Below the pieces are notes generated by a model, which searched no databases, was not told where the DNA came from, and saw nothing but the letters and a program-made list of their open reading frames with translations. Shown here piece by piece: positions 1 to 8,870 of a stretch of DNA of 64,000 nt; the first letter of the stretch is position 1; each line of letters begins with the position of its first letter. Source of the DNA: [Leptolyngbya] sp. PCC 7376 (GTDB taxonomy: Bacteria > Cyanobacteriota > Cyanobacteriia > Cyanobacteriales > MRBY01). Both the position numbers and the translations under genes were made by a program. Location: contig NC_019683.1 of NCBI RefSeq assembly GCF_000316605.1, positions 3,084,036 through 3,148,035 on the forward strand, given 5' to 3'.

Positions 1-617
1 GCTTAAATTCAAATTGCCAGGATGCCTATCCTATTTAGCTTTTACATTTTTTGCTGCATTATTCCACAATCGTTGAAAGATGTGTTTAGACGCTAGTACT
101 TGGCAAAGAAAGTTAGTATTTACTTCTCTATTTCATATTACATTATTTCAAATATGCTGTGTCGCTATATGTGATGTTGAAATTGTTCAAACAATGAATA
201 TTGTTTCGCACTTTAATTTCTATTGCTATGGGTTTAGAATATTGATTTCTGAAAAGTATTGGAGTAGTGTCGCTATTTCAATTGGTTATTTATTGAGCGA
301 TTCGCAGATATTTTTTTCAGCGCTGTCATTGCAATATTCTTGCAGTTGCTAATATTTAGCGTTTTTCTCTTACCTTCAGTGAATTATAAAGACTGGCACC
401 TCATGATTTTGACTTAGCTTCATGCTTGTTGCGTTGGCGATCGCCTCCATCTATCTCTATCTATCAACATATTGAGCTGTAATTTTTGCTTTTGTGACGC
501 GTGGGTTATTTGAATCGATCACTATCCCTAGTAGACTCTCAGGGCTTCTCAAAATACGTTAATCTAAAGAGAAGAAATACCACAAAACACTTATTATTAC
601 AGGGTTTTGAGAGTTCC
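1..617. other. Intergenic or gene-flanking region, no supported gene
   Basis: AT-rich stretch before the first recognisable gene. A 90-codon open frame at 80-352 (+) has cysteine- and phenylalanine-rich composition, no ribosome binding site and no recognisable family, so I do not call it. One HIP1 site lies near 440. A GTG at 501 would extend the following permease by 39 residues, but that extension does not look like a membrane-protein N-terminus. Confidence 0.5.
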
Positions 618-1499
618 ATGAGCCAATCCGTTTTTAAAGCAGATACTATATTTTCGCCAGATGCCAAGCTCACCACGGAGCCGAGCAGTAATCTTGCTGA
701 CTTTGTTCAAGAAACAGTTGCTTTGACTAAACGCCTAGTAATTCAACTACAACGTCGACCATCAACGCTGATTGCTGGGATTATTCAGCCGTTTATGTGG
801 CTCGTTTTATTTGGGGCTCTATTTTATAAGGCACCACAGGGATTATTTGGCAGCGACATTAACTATGCTCAGTTTCTCGCGCCCGGCATTATCGTGTTCA
901 CGGCTTTTTCAGGAGCTCTGAATGCTGGCCTCCCTATCATGTTCGACCGTGAGTTTGGCTTCCTCAATCGTCTTTTGGTTGCGCCACTGTCAACTCGTTA
1001 CTCTATTGTTGCGGCTTCGACTGTCTATATTATGGGGCTGACTTTGATTCAAACAGCCGTAATTGTTGGAGCAAGTGCATTGCTCGGTGCAGGTTTACCG
1101 TCTCTCGCTGGTCTAGGGGCGATCGCCGCAGTTGTGTTTTTAATTGTGCTCAGTGTTACTGCTCTCAGCCTTGGTCTTGCTTTTGCGTTACCAGGTCATA
1201 TCGAATTAATCGCTGTCATATTTGTGACAAATTTGCCTCTCCTTTTTGCGAGTACCGCCCTTGCTCCTCTTGATTTCATGGCGAACTGGCTCCAGATTGT
1301 CGCAAGCCTAAATCCTCTAACCTACGCGATTGAACCAATTCGTTACTTATATATGAATGCTGATTGGTCGCTGCAAAGTATTGTTTTTAATTCGCCTTGG
1401 GCAGAGTTGAATTTTGTCACTGTATTAGGTTTGTTAACCGCATTCAGTGCGATCGCCCTCACTCTAATTCAGCCTTTGCTCAAACGTCGTCTAGGCTAA
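618..1499 (+). CDS. ABC-2 type transporter permease
   Basis: Integral membrane subunit of an ABC exporter (DrrB/ABC-2 family, probably drug or lipid export). From the ATG at 618 the product is 293 residues. A hydrophilic N-terminus leads into the RRPSTLIAGIIQP entry segment and about six hydrophobic segments, with the family-typical LAPGIIVFTAFSGALNAG and a conserved NPLTYAIEPIRYL near the C-terminus. An upstream in-frame GTG at 501 exists, but the added residues are atypical; ATG 618 fits the family. The partner ATPase is not within the following genes and may lie upstream of the window. Substrate unknown. A hairpin terminator follows. Confidence 0.85.
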   Translation: MSQSVFKADTIFSPDAKLTTEPSSNLADFVQETVALTKRLVIQLQRRPSTLIAGIIQPFMWLVLFGALFYKAPQGLFGSDINYAQFLAPGIIVFTAFSGALNAGLPIMFDREFGFLNRLLVAPLSTRYSIVAASTVYIMGLTLIQTAVIVGASALLGAGLPSLAGLGAIAAVVFLIVLSVTALSLGLAFALPGHIELIAVIFVTNLPLLFASTALAPLDFMANWLQIVASLNPLTYAIEPIRYLYMNADWSLQSIVFNSPWAELNFVTVLGLLTAFSAIALTLIQPLLKRRLG

Positions 1500-1541
1500 T
1501 GCTTCAACCACTGAGATTAGTGAATCAATTAAATTAAATAG

Positions 1542-1578
1542 AAAAAAGGGAAGCATAAACTGCCTCCTTTTTTTTATT
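1542..1578. terminator. Rho-independent terminator, probably bidirectional
   Basis: Stem arms at 1542-1555 and 1561-1574 pair over 14 positions with one mismatch and one G-U, around a 5-nt loop. An A-run precedes the hairpin and a T-run follows it, so it can end transcription of the permease (+) and of rpe (-). Confidence 0.7.
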
Positions 1579-1623
1579 TTAAGGATACAAAAAAGATTTA
1601 ATCCTTATTAATAGCTCAAAAGC

Positions 1624-2313
1624 TTATGCTGCAACTGCTTCAGGCTTCTTACTGTTACGAATACCTTCAATTGCATCAGCATAATCATCAGCTTTAAATA
1701 CCGCAGAGCCAGCAACGATTGCGTTTGCACCAGCATCAATAACTTGCCAAGCATTATTAGGCTTAATGCCGCCATCAACTTCAATCCAAGGATCGAGGCC
1801 ACGCTCATCACACATTGCACGGAGCTTTTCGATCTTAGAAACCATAGAAGGAATAAAGCTCTGACCACCAAACCCAGGGTTAACACTCATGATGAGGATA
1901 AGGTCACAAACATCGAGAACATGCTCAATGATATCGAGAGGAGTAGAAGGGTTGAGAACAACACCAGACTTCTTGCCGAGTTCACGAATTTGGCAGAGAG
2001 TGCGGTGAAGGTGGGGAGAAGCAGTGTGCTCTGCATGGACAGAAATGATGTCTGCGCCAGCTTTTGCGAAGTTTGCGACATACTTCTCAGGCTCAACGAT
2101 CATGAGATGTACATCAAGAGGCTTCTTTGTGTAAGGACGAATCGCTTCAACGATTAATGGGCCAATGGTGATATTAGGAACGAAACGACCATCCATAACA
2201 TCGACGTGGATCCAATCTGCGCCAGCTTCGTCAACGGCTTTGATTTCTTCACCGAGGCGGCTGAAGTCAGCAGATAAAATGGACGGGGAAATCGCAATTT
2301 TTTTATCGGTCAT
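1624..2313 (-). CDS. rpe: Ribulose-phosphate 3-epimerase
   Basis: Interconverts ribulose 5-phosphate and xylulose 5-phosphate in the Calvin cycle and pentose phosphate pathway; cytosolic TIM barrel. The 229-residue length is normal. Visible family motifs are [14 protein letters not shown] near the N-terminus, [17 protein letters not shown] with the catalytic/metal Asp, [22 protein letters not shown] and [11 protein letters not shown] with the second catalytic Asp. The ATG at 2313 begins a standard N-terminus. The gene ends beside the bidirectional hairpin at 1542-1578. It stands alone, transcribed opposite to the permease. Confidence 0.97.
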   Translation of the reverse strand: MTDKKIAISPSILSADFSRLGEEIKAVDEAGADWIHVDVMDGRFVPNITIGPLIVEAIRPYTKKPLDVHLMIVEPEKYVANFAKAGADIISVHAEHTASPHLHRTLCQIRELGKKSGVVLNPSTPLDIIEHVLDVCDLILIMSVNPGFGGQSFIPSMVSKIEKLRAMCDERGLDPWIEVDGGIKPNNAWQVIDAGANAIVAGSAVFKADDYADAIEGIRNSKKPEAVAA

Positions 2314-2475
2314 GGTAGGTCGGTTCCTCTCAAGAATTCTTAAGTGGTAACAATATTAACAAAAGTTTGTATCAATTCTTTTAGGTAACCTTGACTTTTT
2401 TGATGATCTTTTTTAGGAAATACTGATTTTTTGCAAGGATGACAGGCGATCGCCCCAGAGAAAGAAAGATTTAGA

Positions 2476-3555
2476 TTAGCGTTCAGGGGGACGGAGCTGG
2501 TTTTCAGAACCCCTTGGCAACAAGATTTTATTCAGATCACGGAGTTGATCGGGTGTGCCCATACAGATCAGCGAATCATCAACCATTAAAATAGTGTCGC
2601 CTGTGGGCCCAGGAATTAATTTCCCTTTAAATACCCCTTTGTCACTGCGACGAATCGCAAGGACTAAAGCGCCAGACTGTACCCTTAGACGAGCTTGACT
2701 GAGCGTTTTTCCGATATATTCACCACATTCTCTATCCAGCCGCACTTCTTCAAGGTAATAAGATTTCTCACTGCCCGTAAATAATCCATCAACAAAATCC
2801 ATTACTTGGGGACGGAGAGCAGATGCCGCCAATCTACGCCCTCCTGTAATGTATGGCGACACGACCGAATCAGCACCAGCGCGTCGCAATTTTAGTAAGC
2901 CTTCCTCTGTGCTCGCGCGGGCAACGGCACGAATCTCTTTTTTGAGTGCTTTTGCTGAAAGAACAGTATAAAGATTTTCGGCATCAGACCGTAATGCAGC
3001 GACAAGGCAAGCGGCATCATCTATTTTGGCGGCGTAGAGGGATTCATCAAGGGTCGCATCCCCTTCAATACAGATGTAACCCATTTTGCGGGCAGCCACA
3101 ATCTGCTCTGGCTTGGAATCGATCACTACAAACGGAATATTTTCTTCGGTAAATTCCTGTGCCACTTGCAGACCTGTTCTGCCGAGACCACAAACAATAT
3201 AGTGATTTTTGAGACTATTAATGCGTTTTTGTTGTTCTTGCAATTTCCGCCACTCCTGTACGTAGCCACCAATAATCGCTTCGGTAAAGCGGTTGACGAT
3301 ATGTCCAATGTTAATCACCCCCAAGACAATCAGGGTGATGGTAAAAAACCGCAGGCGATCGCTATCAAGGGGACGCACTTCTCCAAAACCAACGGTGGAA
3401 ATGGAGATGAAGGTCATATAAATAGCATCAGACAGAGACCACTGTTCAACCAATTTGTACCAAGTTACGCCACAGAGGCAGAGACCTAGGAGCGAAAATA
3501 CGCCAAGCAGTAATTGTTTTTTAAGCCGTAGATATTGTTGTTCGACGCTATACAC
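2476..3555 (-). CDS. Two-TM potassium channel with TrkA-N/RCK domains
   Basis: Predicted K+ channel gated by a cytoplasmic RCK module. Two membrane helices (about 14-32 and 68-88) flank a pore loop with selectivity-filter-like TVGFGE at 54-59; Phe replaces the usual Tyr of TVGYG. A Rossmann NAD-binding domain follows (CGLGRTGLQVA at about 122-132), then a TrkA-C/RCK-C region ending near GTPDQLRDL. Length 359 residues fits MthK/GsuK-like channels. The start is a GTG at 3555 with AAGGA a few bases upstream. Known cyanobacterial relatives include thylakoid and plasma-membrane K+ channels; the actual ion and membrane are inference. Confidence 0.88.
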   Translation of the reverse strand: MYSVEQQYLRLKKQLLLGVFSLLGLCLCGVTWYKLVEQWSLSDAIYMTFISISTVGFGEVRPLDSDRLRFFTITLIVLGVINIGHIVNRFTEAIIGGYVQEWRKLQEQQKRINSLKNHYIVCGLGRTGLQVAQEFTEENIPFVVIDSKPEQIVAARKMGYICIEGDATLDESLYAAKIDDAACLVAALRSDAENLYTVLSAKALKKEIRAVARASTEEGLLKLRRAGADSVVSPYITGGRRLAASALRPQVMDFVDGLFTGSEKSYYLEEVRLDRECGEYIGKTLSQARLRVQSGALVLAIRRSDKGVFKGKLIPGPTGDTILMVDDSLICMGTPDQLRDLNKILLPRGSENQLRPPER

Positions 3556-3747
3556 TGTGTTCCTTACCTCAAGTAATCATGACCTTGGGCACTCGTTAGT
3601 CCATGATTTCGATTAAACTCAATAAAATACATTTTGCCTTGAGGCTATCGCACCCTGCAGGAGTTAATTCGATGGGTCTGCTGTGCGGTAACTTGAGGCC
3701 TTGATTCGGATTCCTTGTTGTCAATAAAAAATTAAGAGGAGTAGCTC

Positions 3748-5007
3748 GTGAGTCCACAAACGATCCTTGACCAGGCCCCGACCCAAACGTTTGATCAAAC
3801 AGAGTTTGACCAGTATGTCATGGGTACTTATGGACGTTTCCCTGTGGCGATCGCCCGTGGAGAAGGATGCCGTTTGTGGGATACCGAGGGAAAGAGCTAC
3901 CTCGACTTTGTGGCTGGGATCGCGACTTGCACGTTGGGTCATGCTCACCCTGCATTGATTAATGCAACTAGTGAGCAGATTAAAAAATATCATCACGTTT
4001 CGAACTTATACTACATCCCCGAACAAGGTCAGCTTGCAAAATGGCTAGTTGAACATTCCTGCGCGGATAAAGTGTTTTTCTGTAATTCTGGCGCTGAGGC
4101 GAATGAAGCGGCGATCAAACTTGTTCGCAAATATGCTCATACGGTTTCTGATTTTCTTGAGCAACCAGTTATTCTCTCCGCAAAAGCCAGTTTTCATGGC
4201 CGGACATTGGCGACAATCACGGCAACTGGTCAGCCAAAATATCAAAAGCATTTTCATCCACTCCCCGATGGTTTTGCCTACGTTCCCTATAACGATATTC
4301 AGGCGCTAAAAGAGGCGATCGTTGACATTGATGAAGGGAATCGTCGTGTTGCTGCGGTGATGCTTGAACCACTCCAGGGTGAAGGTGGTGTGCGTCCAGG
4401 CGAATTAGAATACTTCAAAGCAGTGCGTCAGATTTGTGACGAAAACAATATTTTATTGGTGCTTGATGAAGTCCAAGTGGGTGTTGGCAGAACAGGCAAA
4501 TATTGGGGCTATGAAAACCTCGGTATTGAACCCGATATCTTTACCAGTGCGAAAGGTCTTGCTGGTGGTATCCCCATCGGTGCAATGCTCTGCAAAGACT
4601 CTTGTGCCGTACTCAATCCTGGTGAACACGCCAGCACATTTGGCGGCAATCCCTTTTCCTGTGCTTCTGCCCTTGCCGTCATTGATACTCTCGAATCGGA
4701 CAATCTTCTCGAAAATACAAACGCTCGTGGCCAACAGCTACGCACTGGCTTAGAAGGATTAGCTCAGAAATATCCCTACTTCACTGAGGTACGAGGTTGG
4801 GGCTTAATTAACGGCATGGAAATTAAAGCTGACCTCGATTTGACGTCGATTCAGGTGGTTAAAGCTGCGATGGATCATGGCTTATTCCTTGCACCCGCTG
4901 GCCCGAAGGTTTTACGTTTTGTGCCACCACTTATTGTTTCCGCTGCTGAAATTGATGAGGCGATCGCCCTTCTCGACAAAACATTGGCAAATTTGGATAT
5001 CGGCTAA
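3748..5007 (+). CDS. argD: Acetylornithine aminotransferase
   Basis: PLP-dependent class III aminotransferase that makes N-acetylornithine in arginine biosynthesis. The 419-residue product shows YLDFVAGIATCTLGHAHP, FCNSGAEANEAAIKLVRK, LEPLQGEGGV, LDEVQVGVGRTG and the PLP lysine in TSAKGLAGGIPIGA (Lys269), plus EHASTFGGNPF. The start is a GTG at 3748 with AGAGGA at 3735-3740. A clear terminator follows, so it is probably monocistronic. Other class III aminotransferases (such as succinylornithine transaminase) are similar, but argD is the expected single cyanobacterial copy. Confidence 0.94.
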   Translation: MSPQTILDQAPTQTFDQTEFDQYVMGTYGRFPVAIARGEGCRLWDTEGKSYLDFVAGIATCTLGHAHPALINATSEQIKKYHHVSNLYYIPEQGQLAKWLVEHSCADKVFFCNSGAEANEAAIKLVRKYAHTVSDFLEQPVILSAKASFHGRTLATITATGQPKYQKHFHPLPDGFAYVPYNDIQALKEAIVDIDEGNRRVAAVMLEPLQGEGGVRPGELEYFKAVRQICDENNILLVLDEVQVGVGRTGKYWGYENLGIEPDIFTSAKGLAGGIPIGAMLCKDSCAVLNPGEHASTFGGNPFSCASALAVIDTLESDNLLENTNARGQQLRTGLEGLAQKYPYFTEVRGWGLINGMEIKADLDLTSIQVVKAAMDHGLFLAPAGPKVLRFVPPLIVSAAEIDEAIALLDKTLANLDIG

Positions 5008-5039
5008 ATAAAATCACTCCAGAAAAATTGTCATAGAAG

Positions 5040-5070
5040 GATGGATGAGTGAAATCATTCATCTTTTTTA
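5040..5070 (+). terminator. Rho-independent terminator of argD
   Basis: GATGGATGA (5040-5048) pairs with TCATTCATC (5055-5063), with one G-U, around a 6-nt loop and followed directly by six Ts. Confidence 0.85.
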
Positions 5071-5451
5071 TTGAAAGGAACTACTCCGGATTTTCTGATT
5101 TCTAGACGAATAGCTGACAATTAAGTCGTCATTTTGATCGTTTGTTTATGACTCCGCAAACCTACTGATCAACCTGGGCTCTCAACGATCTTCATCCATA
5201 GTTTTGCCTTAAATCAGCTAGCACTTACGTGAATCAAGTGACTTATTTTAATCCTCGAAAGCTTTGGCTAAGGGCATTTACGGGATTGTTATGATTAATT
5301 GATACCTGGAGAGGGTCATTTTGACATAAACTTTTTTCTTTTATCAGGATTAGTGAAAAAACCTTTGTGAACTTATATACGCTTAGCGTACGATCCCCGA
5401 AGCCCACAGGATGGAGGAGATTGTGAATCTCATTTTAATAAGTCACTTAAA
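5071..5451 (+). promoter_or_regulatory. Long leader region upstream of hetZ with an inverted repeat and a misplaced ribosome binding site
   Basis: About 380 bases without a gene. AAGTGACTTAT at 5236-5246 is repeated as its exact reverse complement at 5438-5448, just before the hetZ start. A strong GGAGGAGA at 5413-5420 is followed by a GTG (5423), and an ATG lies at 5411. Both open a frame that ends at 5470, out of frame with hetZ and overlapping its start. I found no copy of the GGGGTCTAACCCC-type HetR operator known from Anabaena hetZ. Confidence 0.4.
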
Positions 5452-6624
5452 ATGGTCAATAGCAACTTAAGAGGGGTCTGTGTCGCAAACGTGGAGTCAA
5501 CCGTGGAGTCACTTGTCCAATTCACCCAAAAACAACTAGAACAATCAACGAAAGCTTCTGAATCACAATGTGAGAAGGTTGCCGAACGAATTGTGGAAGA
5601 GGTGAATCGGATTTGCCGAGAGAGCGATCGCATCCAACGCACTGGGGAAGTCGGGAAATGGCAAAAAAACCTTTCTGAACACCGTATCCGTCAATGCCTA
5701 AATTATTATCAGCTCGGCTCTAAACGCGGCAGGGTAGAACTGCAAAGTACCCTGAGTGCCATCGTTTATCGATACATTTCACTCCGGCAAGGTATTTCTA
5801 GCTATCAAGCGAAAGTGAATCTGATCGAGGATTTTTTGCAGGGATTTTATGCCGAAACCTTGAATGCATTTCGACGAGAGGCAGATGTCTTGCCGACCTA
5901 TAGCCCTCGAAGTTTGCTAGAGCTGTCTGAATATATGGCGTTTACAGAACGCTATGCGAAACGTCGTATTACCTTCTCAAGGGGGCGATCGCAGCAACTC
6001 GTTATCCTGAGAGCCCAAACCTTTTCTCAGCAGCAGCCCCTCGAAACATCTGTTGATATCACCGCGGCTGAAGGCTCCTTTAACCGTGACGATAAAGAAT
6101 GGGAAGGAGTTGCTATGCAGCAGCTCCGCACCTATATGGCTGCTCAAGGAGATGATCATGAACTGACTGACCGTAATCTCCGGGAAACTGTTGCCCAAGA
6201 ACTCATTCGATACTTAGAAGAGAAGCAACAACTCGATTGTATTGATTACTTTGTGCTGCGGCTGCGAGATTGTGCGACATCTGAAATTGAATCTGTACTC
6301 GGCTTAACTCCCCGCCAACGAGATTATCTACAGCAGCGCTTTAAATATCATCTAATTCGCTTTGCCCTTTCCAATAATTGGGAGCTCGTTCACCAATGGC
6401 TTGGGGCAACCTTGGAACAAAATCTCGGTTTAACACCGAGTCAATGGGAGCATCTCCTCGCAGAAATTAGTGAACCCCAGCAGAAATTATTAGAGCTGAA
6501 GCAGTTAGGCTGGGAGCATAAAGAGATTGCGAAAGAACTAACTTTAACGTCATCACAAACCGATAAACTATGGGGAAAGCTGCTCGAATTGGCTTGGGAT
6601 CTTCGTAATAAACCGCTTACCTAG
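5452..6624 (+). CDS. hetZ: HetZ-like regulator (heterocyst/pattern DNA-binding protein family)
   Basis: Recognised from conserved HetZ blocks: KQLEQSTKASE (about 27-37), VAERIVEEVNRICRES (43-58), RIRQCLNYYQLGSKRGRVELQ (78-98), IEDFLQGFYAETLNAFRRE (125-143), LSEYMAFTERYAKRR (158-172) and RAQTFSQQQPLETSVD (187-202). The C-terminus (about 345-375) resembles a helix-turn-helix. The 390-residue length is close to Anabaena HetZ, which acts early in heterocyst differentiation and binds DNA. The next gene is a PatU-like protein, as in Anabaena. The ATG at 5452 has no good ribosome binding site; a GTG at residue 14 is an alternative. In a non-heterocystous cell its target is unknown. Confidence 0.85.
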   Translation: MVNSNLRGVCVANVESTVESLVQFTQKQLEQSTKASESQCEKVAERIVEEVNRICRESDRIQRTGEVGKWQKNLSEHRIRQCLNYYQLGSKRGRVELQSTLSAIVYRYISLRQGISSYQAKVNLIEDFLQGFYAETLNAFRREADVLPTYSPRSLLELSEYMAFTERYAKRRITFSRGRSQQLVILRAQTFSQQQPLETSVDITAAEGSFNRDDKEWEGVAMQQLRTYMAAQGDDHELTDRNLRETVAQELIRYLEEKQQLDCIDYFVLRLRDCATSEIESVLGLTPRQRDYLQQRFKYHLIRFALSNNWELVHQWLGATLEQNLGLTPSQWEHLLAEISEPQQKLLELKQLGWEHKEIAKELTLTSSQTDKLWGKLLELAWDLRNKPLT

Positions 6625-6699
6625 TTGGATTTACGGGAGTTGCTCTAAAACTTTTTTGAAAAATACGTAAGTAATAGTCCTGATATTGGATTTTGTGCC

Positions 6700-7719
6700 G
6701 TGAATACTGACATGGATGGACAAAAACGACCTCTGCAAAATTCGGTTGAGACTTCGATCTCATCGGAGGATTGGTCGGATATGAATGAGGAAGAACATCA
6801 GCCCTTAATCAACAATTGTCCTGATTCGGTCTTAGAACTTGAGAGGGATGCAATAGGGGCTGGATCATTTTCATCAGAGCTTCTGCCGAATAATGTTATC
6901 GACGAGGAATTATCAACACATATGACCAATTTCAACGCGATTGAAGCGCGCTTCCAGAGTTTGCTCAAGGATCGTCTGCTTCAAGAAACTGAAAATAACC
7001 CACCCCGTTTTCCTTGGGAAACAGGTACTGAAGCCTATTTGATTGAGGAACAGCAAGCGTTACAGTCTGATCACAACTTTCTGTGGCAACCTCAATTGAC
7101 TGCCTTTGAGATTCCTTTTAATGTGCCGCAATCGGTTTTAAAGGAACTGATTCAATCTTGTTCTAAAGCAATGCAATCTCTTAATCCTCAGGGTATTAAG
7201 TTGGTGCAAGCTGTGGAATCTTTATTTGATGTCGACCCCATGATGCTCCACAAGATGGCGAATTGGGTCGTGGCAACGCCTCAACCTAATCGTTCTGATG
7301 CAACGGCTGTGCTTGAAGGCAATTATGATACGGCAAATGAGCAGCAACAGATTGTAATGTCGATGCTCGCAGCTCAAAAGATTATGGAGCAATTAGTAAT
7401 TTCTCTATCGCCTGATGCTGCGGTGAAGTCTACTAAGTTTGAAACGACTGCTGGGGCGATCGCCGTCGAAGCGCAATATGCCACAGAGTCTGAATCTACT
7501 TTAGGTCAAACAATTCGTGTATTAGTGCGTTTGCCCCAAGGTGGACAGGTCACTTGGGAAAGTGCTCAAGGTTCAGCCAGTGCATCACGGATGTATCCTG
7601 GAGATCTTTGTTTAACATTGGTTGACTGTCAACCAAATGGCATCTACCCAGTAACGATTGCATTAAATCAGGCTGATCAGGAGCCTCTTACAATCGCGAT
7701 CGCCCTTCAATCTGCCTAA
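6700..7719 (+). CDS. patU: PatU-like protein, partner of HetZ
   Basis: 339 residues. The call rests on its position 75 bases after hetZ and on family-like blocks: RFQSLLKDRLLQE followed by PPRFPWETGTEAY (about 85-111), a central IPFNVPQSVLKELIQSC and GIKLVQAVESLF, then QQQIVMSMLAAQKIMEQLVI and a C-terminal beta-rich part with VRLPQGGQVTW. In Anabaena the patU function is split into patU5 and patU3, and PatU3 antagonises HetZ; here it is one gene. No membrane segment. GTG at 6700 is the first start; ATG at 6712 is an alternative. It ends at a strong terminator, so hetZ-patU look like one unit. Confidence 0.7.
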   Translation: MNTDMDGQKRPLQNSVETSISSEDWSDMNEEEHQPLINNCPDSVLELERDAIGAGSFSSELLPNNVIDEELSTHMTNFNAIEARFQSLLKDRLLQETENNPPRFPWETGTEAYLIEEQQALQSDHNFLWQPQLTAFEIPFNVPQSVLKELIQSCSKAMQSLNPQGIKLVQAVESLFDVDPMMLHKMANWVVATPQPNRSDATAVLEGNYDTANEQQQIVMSMLAAQKIMEQLVISLSPDAAVKSTKFETTAGAIAVEAQYATESESTLGQTIRVLVRLPQGGQVTWESAQGSASASRMYPGDLCLTLVDCQPNGIYPVTIALNQADQEPLTIAIALQSA

Positions 7720-7720
7720 G

Positions 7721-7763
7721 AAAAGAACGAGTCATAATTTTTGGGTGCTTCTCGTTCTTTTTT
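7721..7763 (+). terminator. Rho-independent terminator of hetZ-patU
   Basis: AAAAGAACGAG (7721-7731) pairs perfectly with CTCGTTCTTTT (7751-7761) across a 19-nt loop and runs into Ts. Confidence 0.75.
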
Positions 7764-8080
7764 CAGACATTGCATTCTAGATATGACAGTCAAATCTACA
7801 CTTCATTTCTTCGAGAATAAGGGCTACTTTCTCTTGTATTTTCAATAAAACTCTGAGGCGATCACCCTTAGATATCAGCCGTTCTACTCTCAACAAATAG
7901 TGCTGATATTGATCGACGCTCAGACTGAATCTTTGTGTTTTGAAACTAAATAGAACATCTGCACTGAGTTTGGCAGAATGTCCATTTCAATCGGGTCAAT
8001 TAAAGACTTGAAAAGCGCACAATATAATTTTAGAAACTGCGTTGTATTTTTAGCCACGGATAAAAACTGATGGCTTCAAT
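7764..8080. other. Intergenic region; only an unstarted open frame on the minus strand
   Basis: No supported gene. On the minus strand 7986-7777 is open for about 70 codons and reads like a short helical protein (ending KIQEKVALILEEMKCRF). It lacks any ATG, GTG or TTG near its 5' end and begins directly after a TGA. It may be a decayed gene end or chance. The DUF4126 gene follows. Confidence 0.4.
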
Positions 8081-8671
8081 ATGGATATTCTGCTTGCTTT
8101 ATGTATTGGTGTAACCCTCAGTGCGGCCTGTGGGTTCCGGATTTTTGTGCCACCACTAATCATGAGTGCGGGGGCAATCTATGGTGACTTTGCATTGGGC
8201 GAGAGCTTTGCTTGGATGGGCACTTATCCAGCTTTAATTGCTTTTGCTGTGGCAACAGGTGCAGAGGTGATGGCCTATTACGTCCCGGTTGTGGACAATT
8301 TGCTAGACGCGATTGAAATTCCTACGGCGATCGCCATCGGTTCTTTAATCATGTCAGCAAGTCTTGGGGCCGTAACTGAGCTTGAACCATTGCTTCAGTG
8401 GGCGATCGCCATTGCTGCGGGCGGTAGCACAGCCGGAATTATCGAAAGCTTTACAGTGGTTACGCGGGGAGCCTCCACCGCAATGACTGGAGGGACAGCA
8501 AACCCGATTATGTCCACCGCCGAAGTCCTTAGCGCTGGGGTTCTATCTCTGTTGGCACTATTTGTGCCATTACTTGCCATTTTTGTGGTTTTTGCAGTTT
8601 TAGGATTAGCGTTACAACGATTAAGTCGTCTATTTAAAAGAAAATCTACATCGAACAATTCTCAACTTTAA
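8081..8671 (+). CDS. DUF4126 family membrane protein
   Basis: 196 residues with about five hydrophobic segments. The N-terminal ALCIGVTLSAACGFRIFVPP and the central AYYVPVVDNLLDAIE are typical of the DUF4126 family, followed by GAVTELEPLLQWAIAIAAGGSTAG and a STAMTGGTANPIMSTAE loop; the C-terminus is basic. Function is not known; relatives are inner-membrane proteins of bacteria and cyanobacteria. The ATG at 8081 is the best start, since another ATG at 8070 is out of frame. Confidence 0.85.
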   Translation: MDILLALCIGVTLSAACGFRIFVPPLIMSAGAIYGDFALGESFAWMGTYPALIAFAVATGAEVMAYYVPVVDNLLDAIEIPTAIAIGSLIMSASLGAVTELEPLLQWAIAIAAGGSTAGIIESFTVVTRGASTAMTGGTANPIMSTAEVLSAGVLSLLALFVPLLAIFVVFAVLGLALQRLSRLFKRKSTSNNSQL

Positions 8672-8870
8672 GTTTCTTCGGTATGCTGTGAATATGTACT
8701 TTGAAACGCCATAAAAACGACGTAAAAAAGTACATTTGTTCGTCAATAAAATAATTTATTTAGTTCATATTTTCTACTTTTAAATGATTGATTCTGTAAT
8801 TAGTTATTTGTGGAAAACAATACTTTTGAACTGTTTTGAATATTTATTGAGAGGCTGAGGAGTTTGATTC

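Noticed and set aside
80-352. 90-codon open frame near the left edge
   Set aside because: Composition rich in Cys, Phe and Ile, no ribosome binding site, no recognisable family, AT-rich intergenic context.
501-617. Longer N-terminus for the first ABC permease (GTG 501)
   Set aside because: The 39 extra residues are unlike any permease N-terminus; ATG 618 is preferred.
1744-2157. Plus-strand 137-codon open frame
   Set aside because: Lies wholly inside rpe on the opposite strand; antisense shadow.
4453-4734. Minus-strand open frames inside argD
   Set aside because: Shadows of a well-supported gene; no independent evidence.
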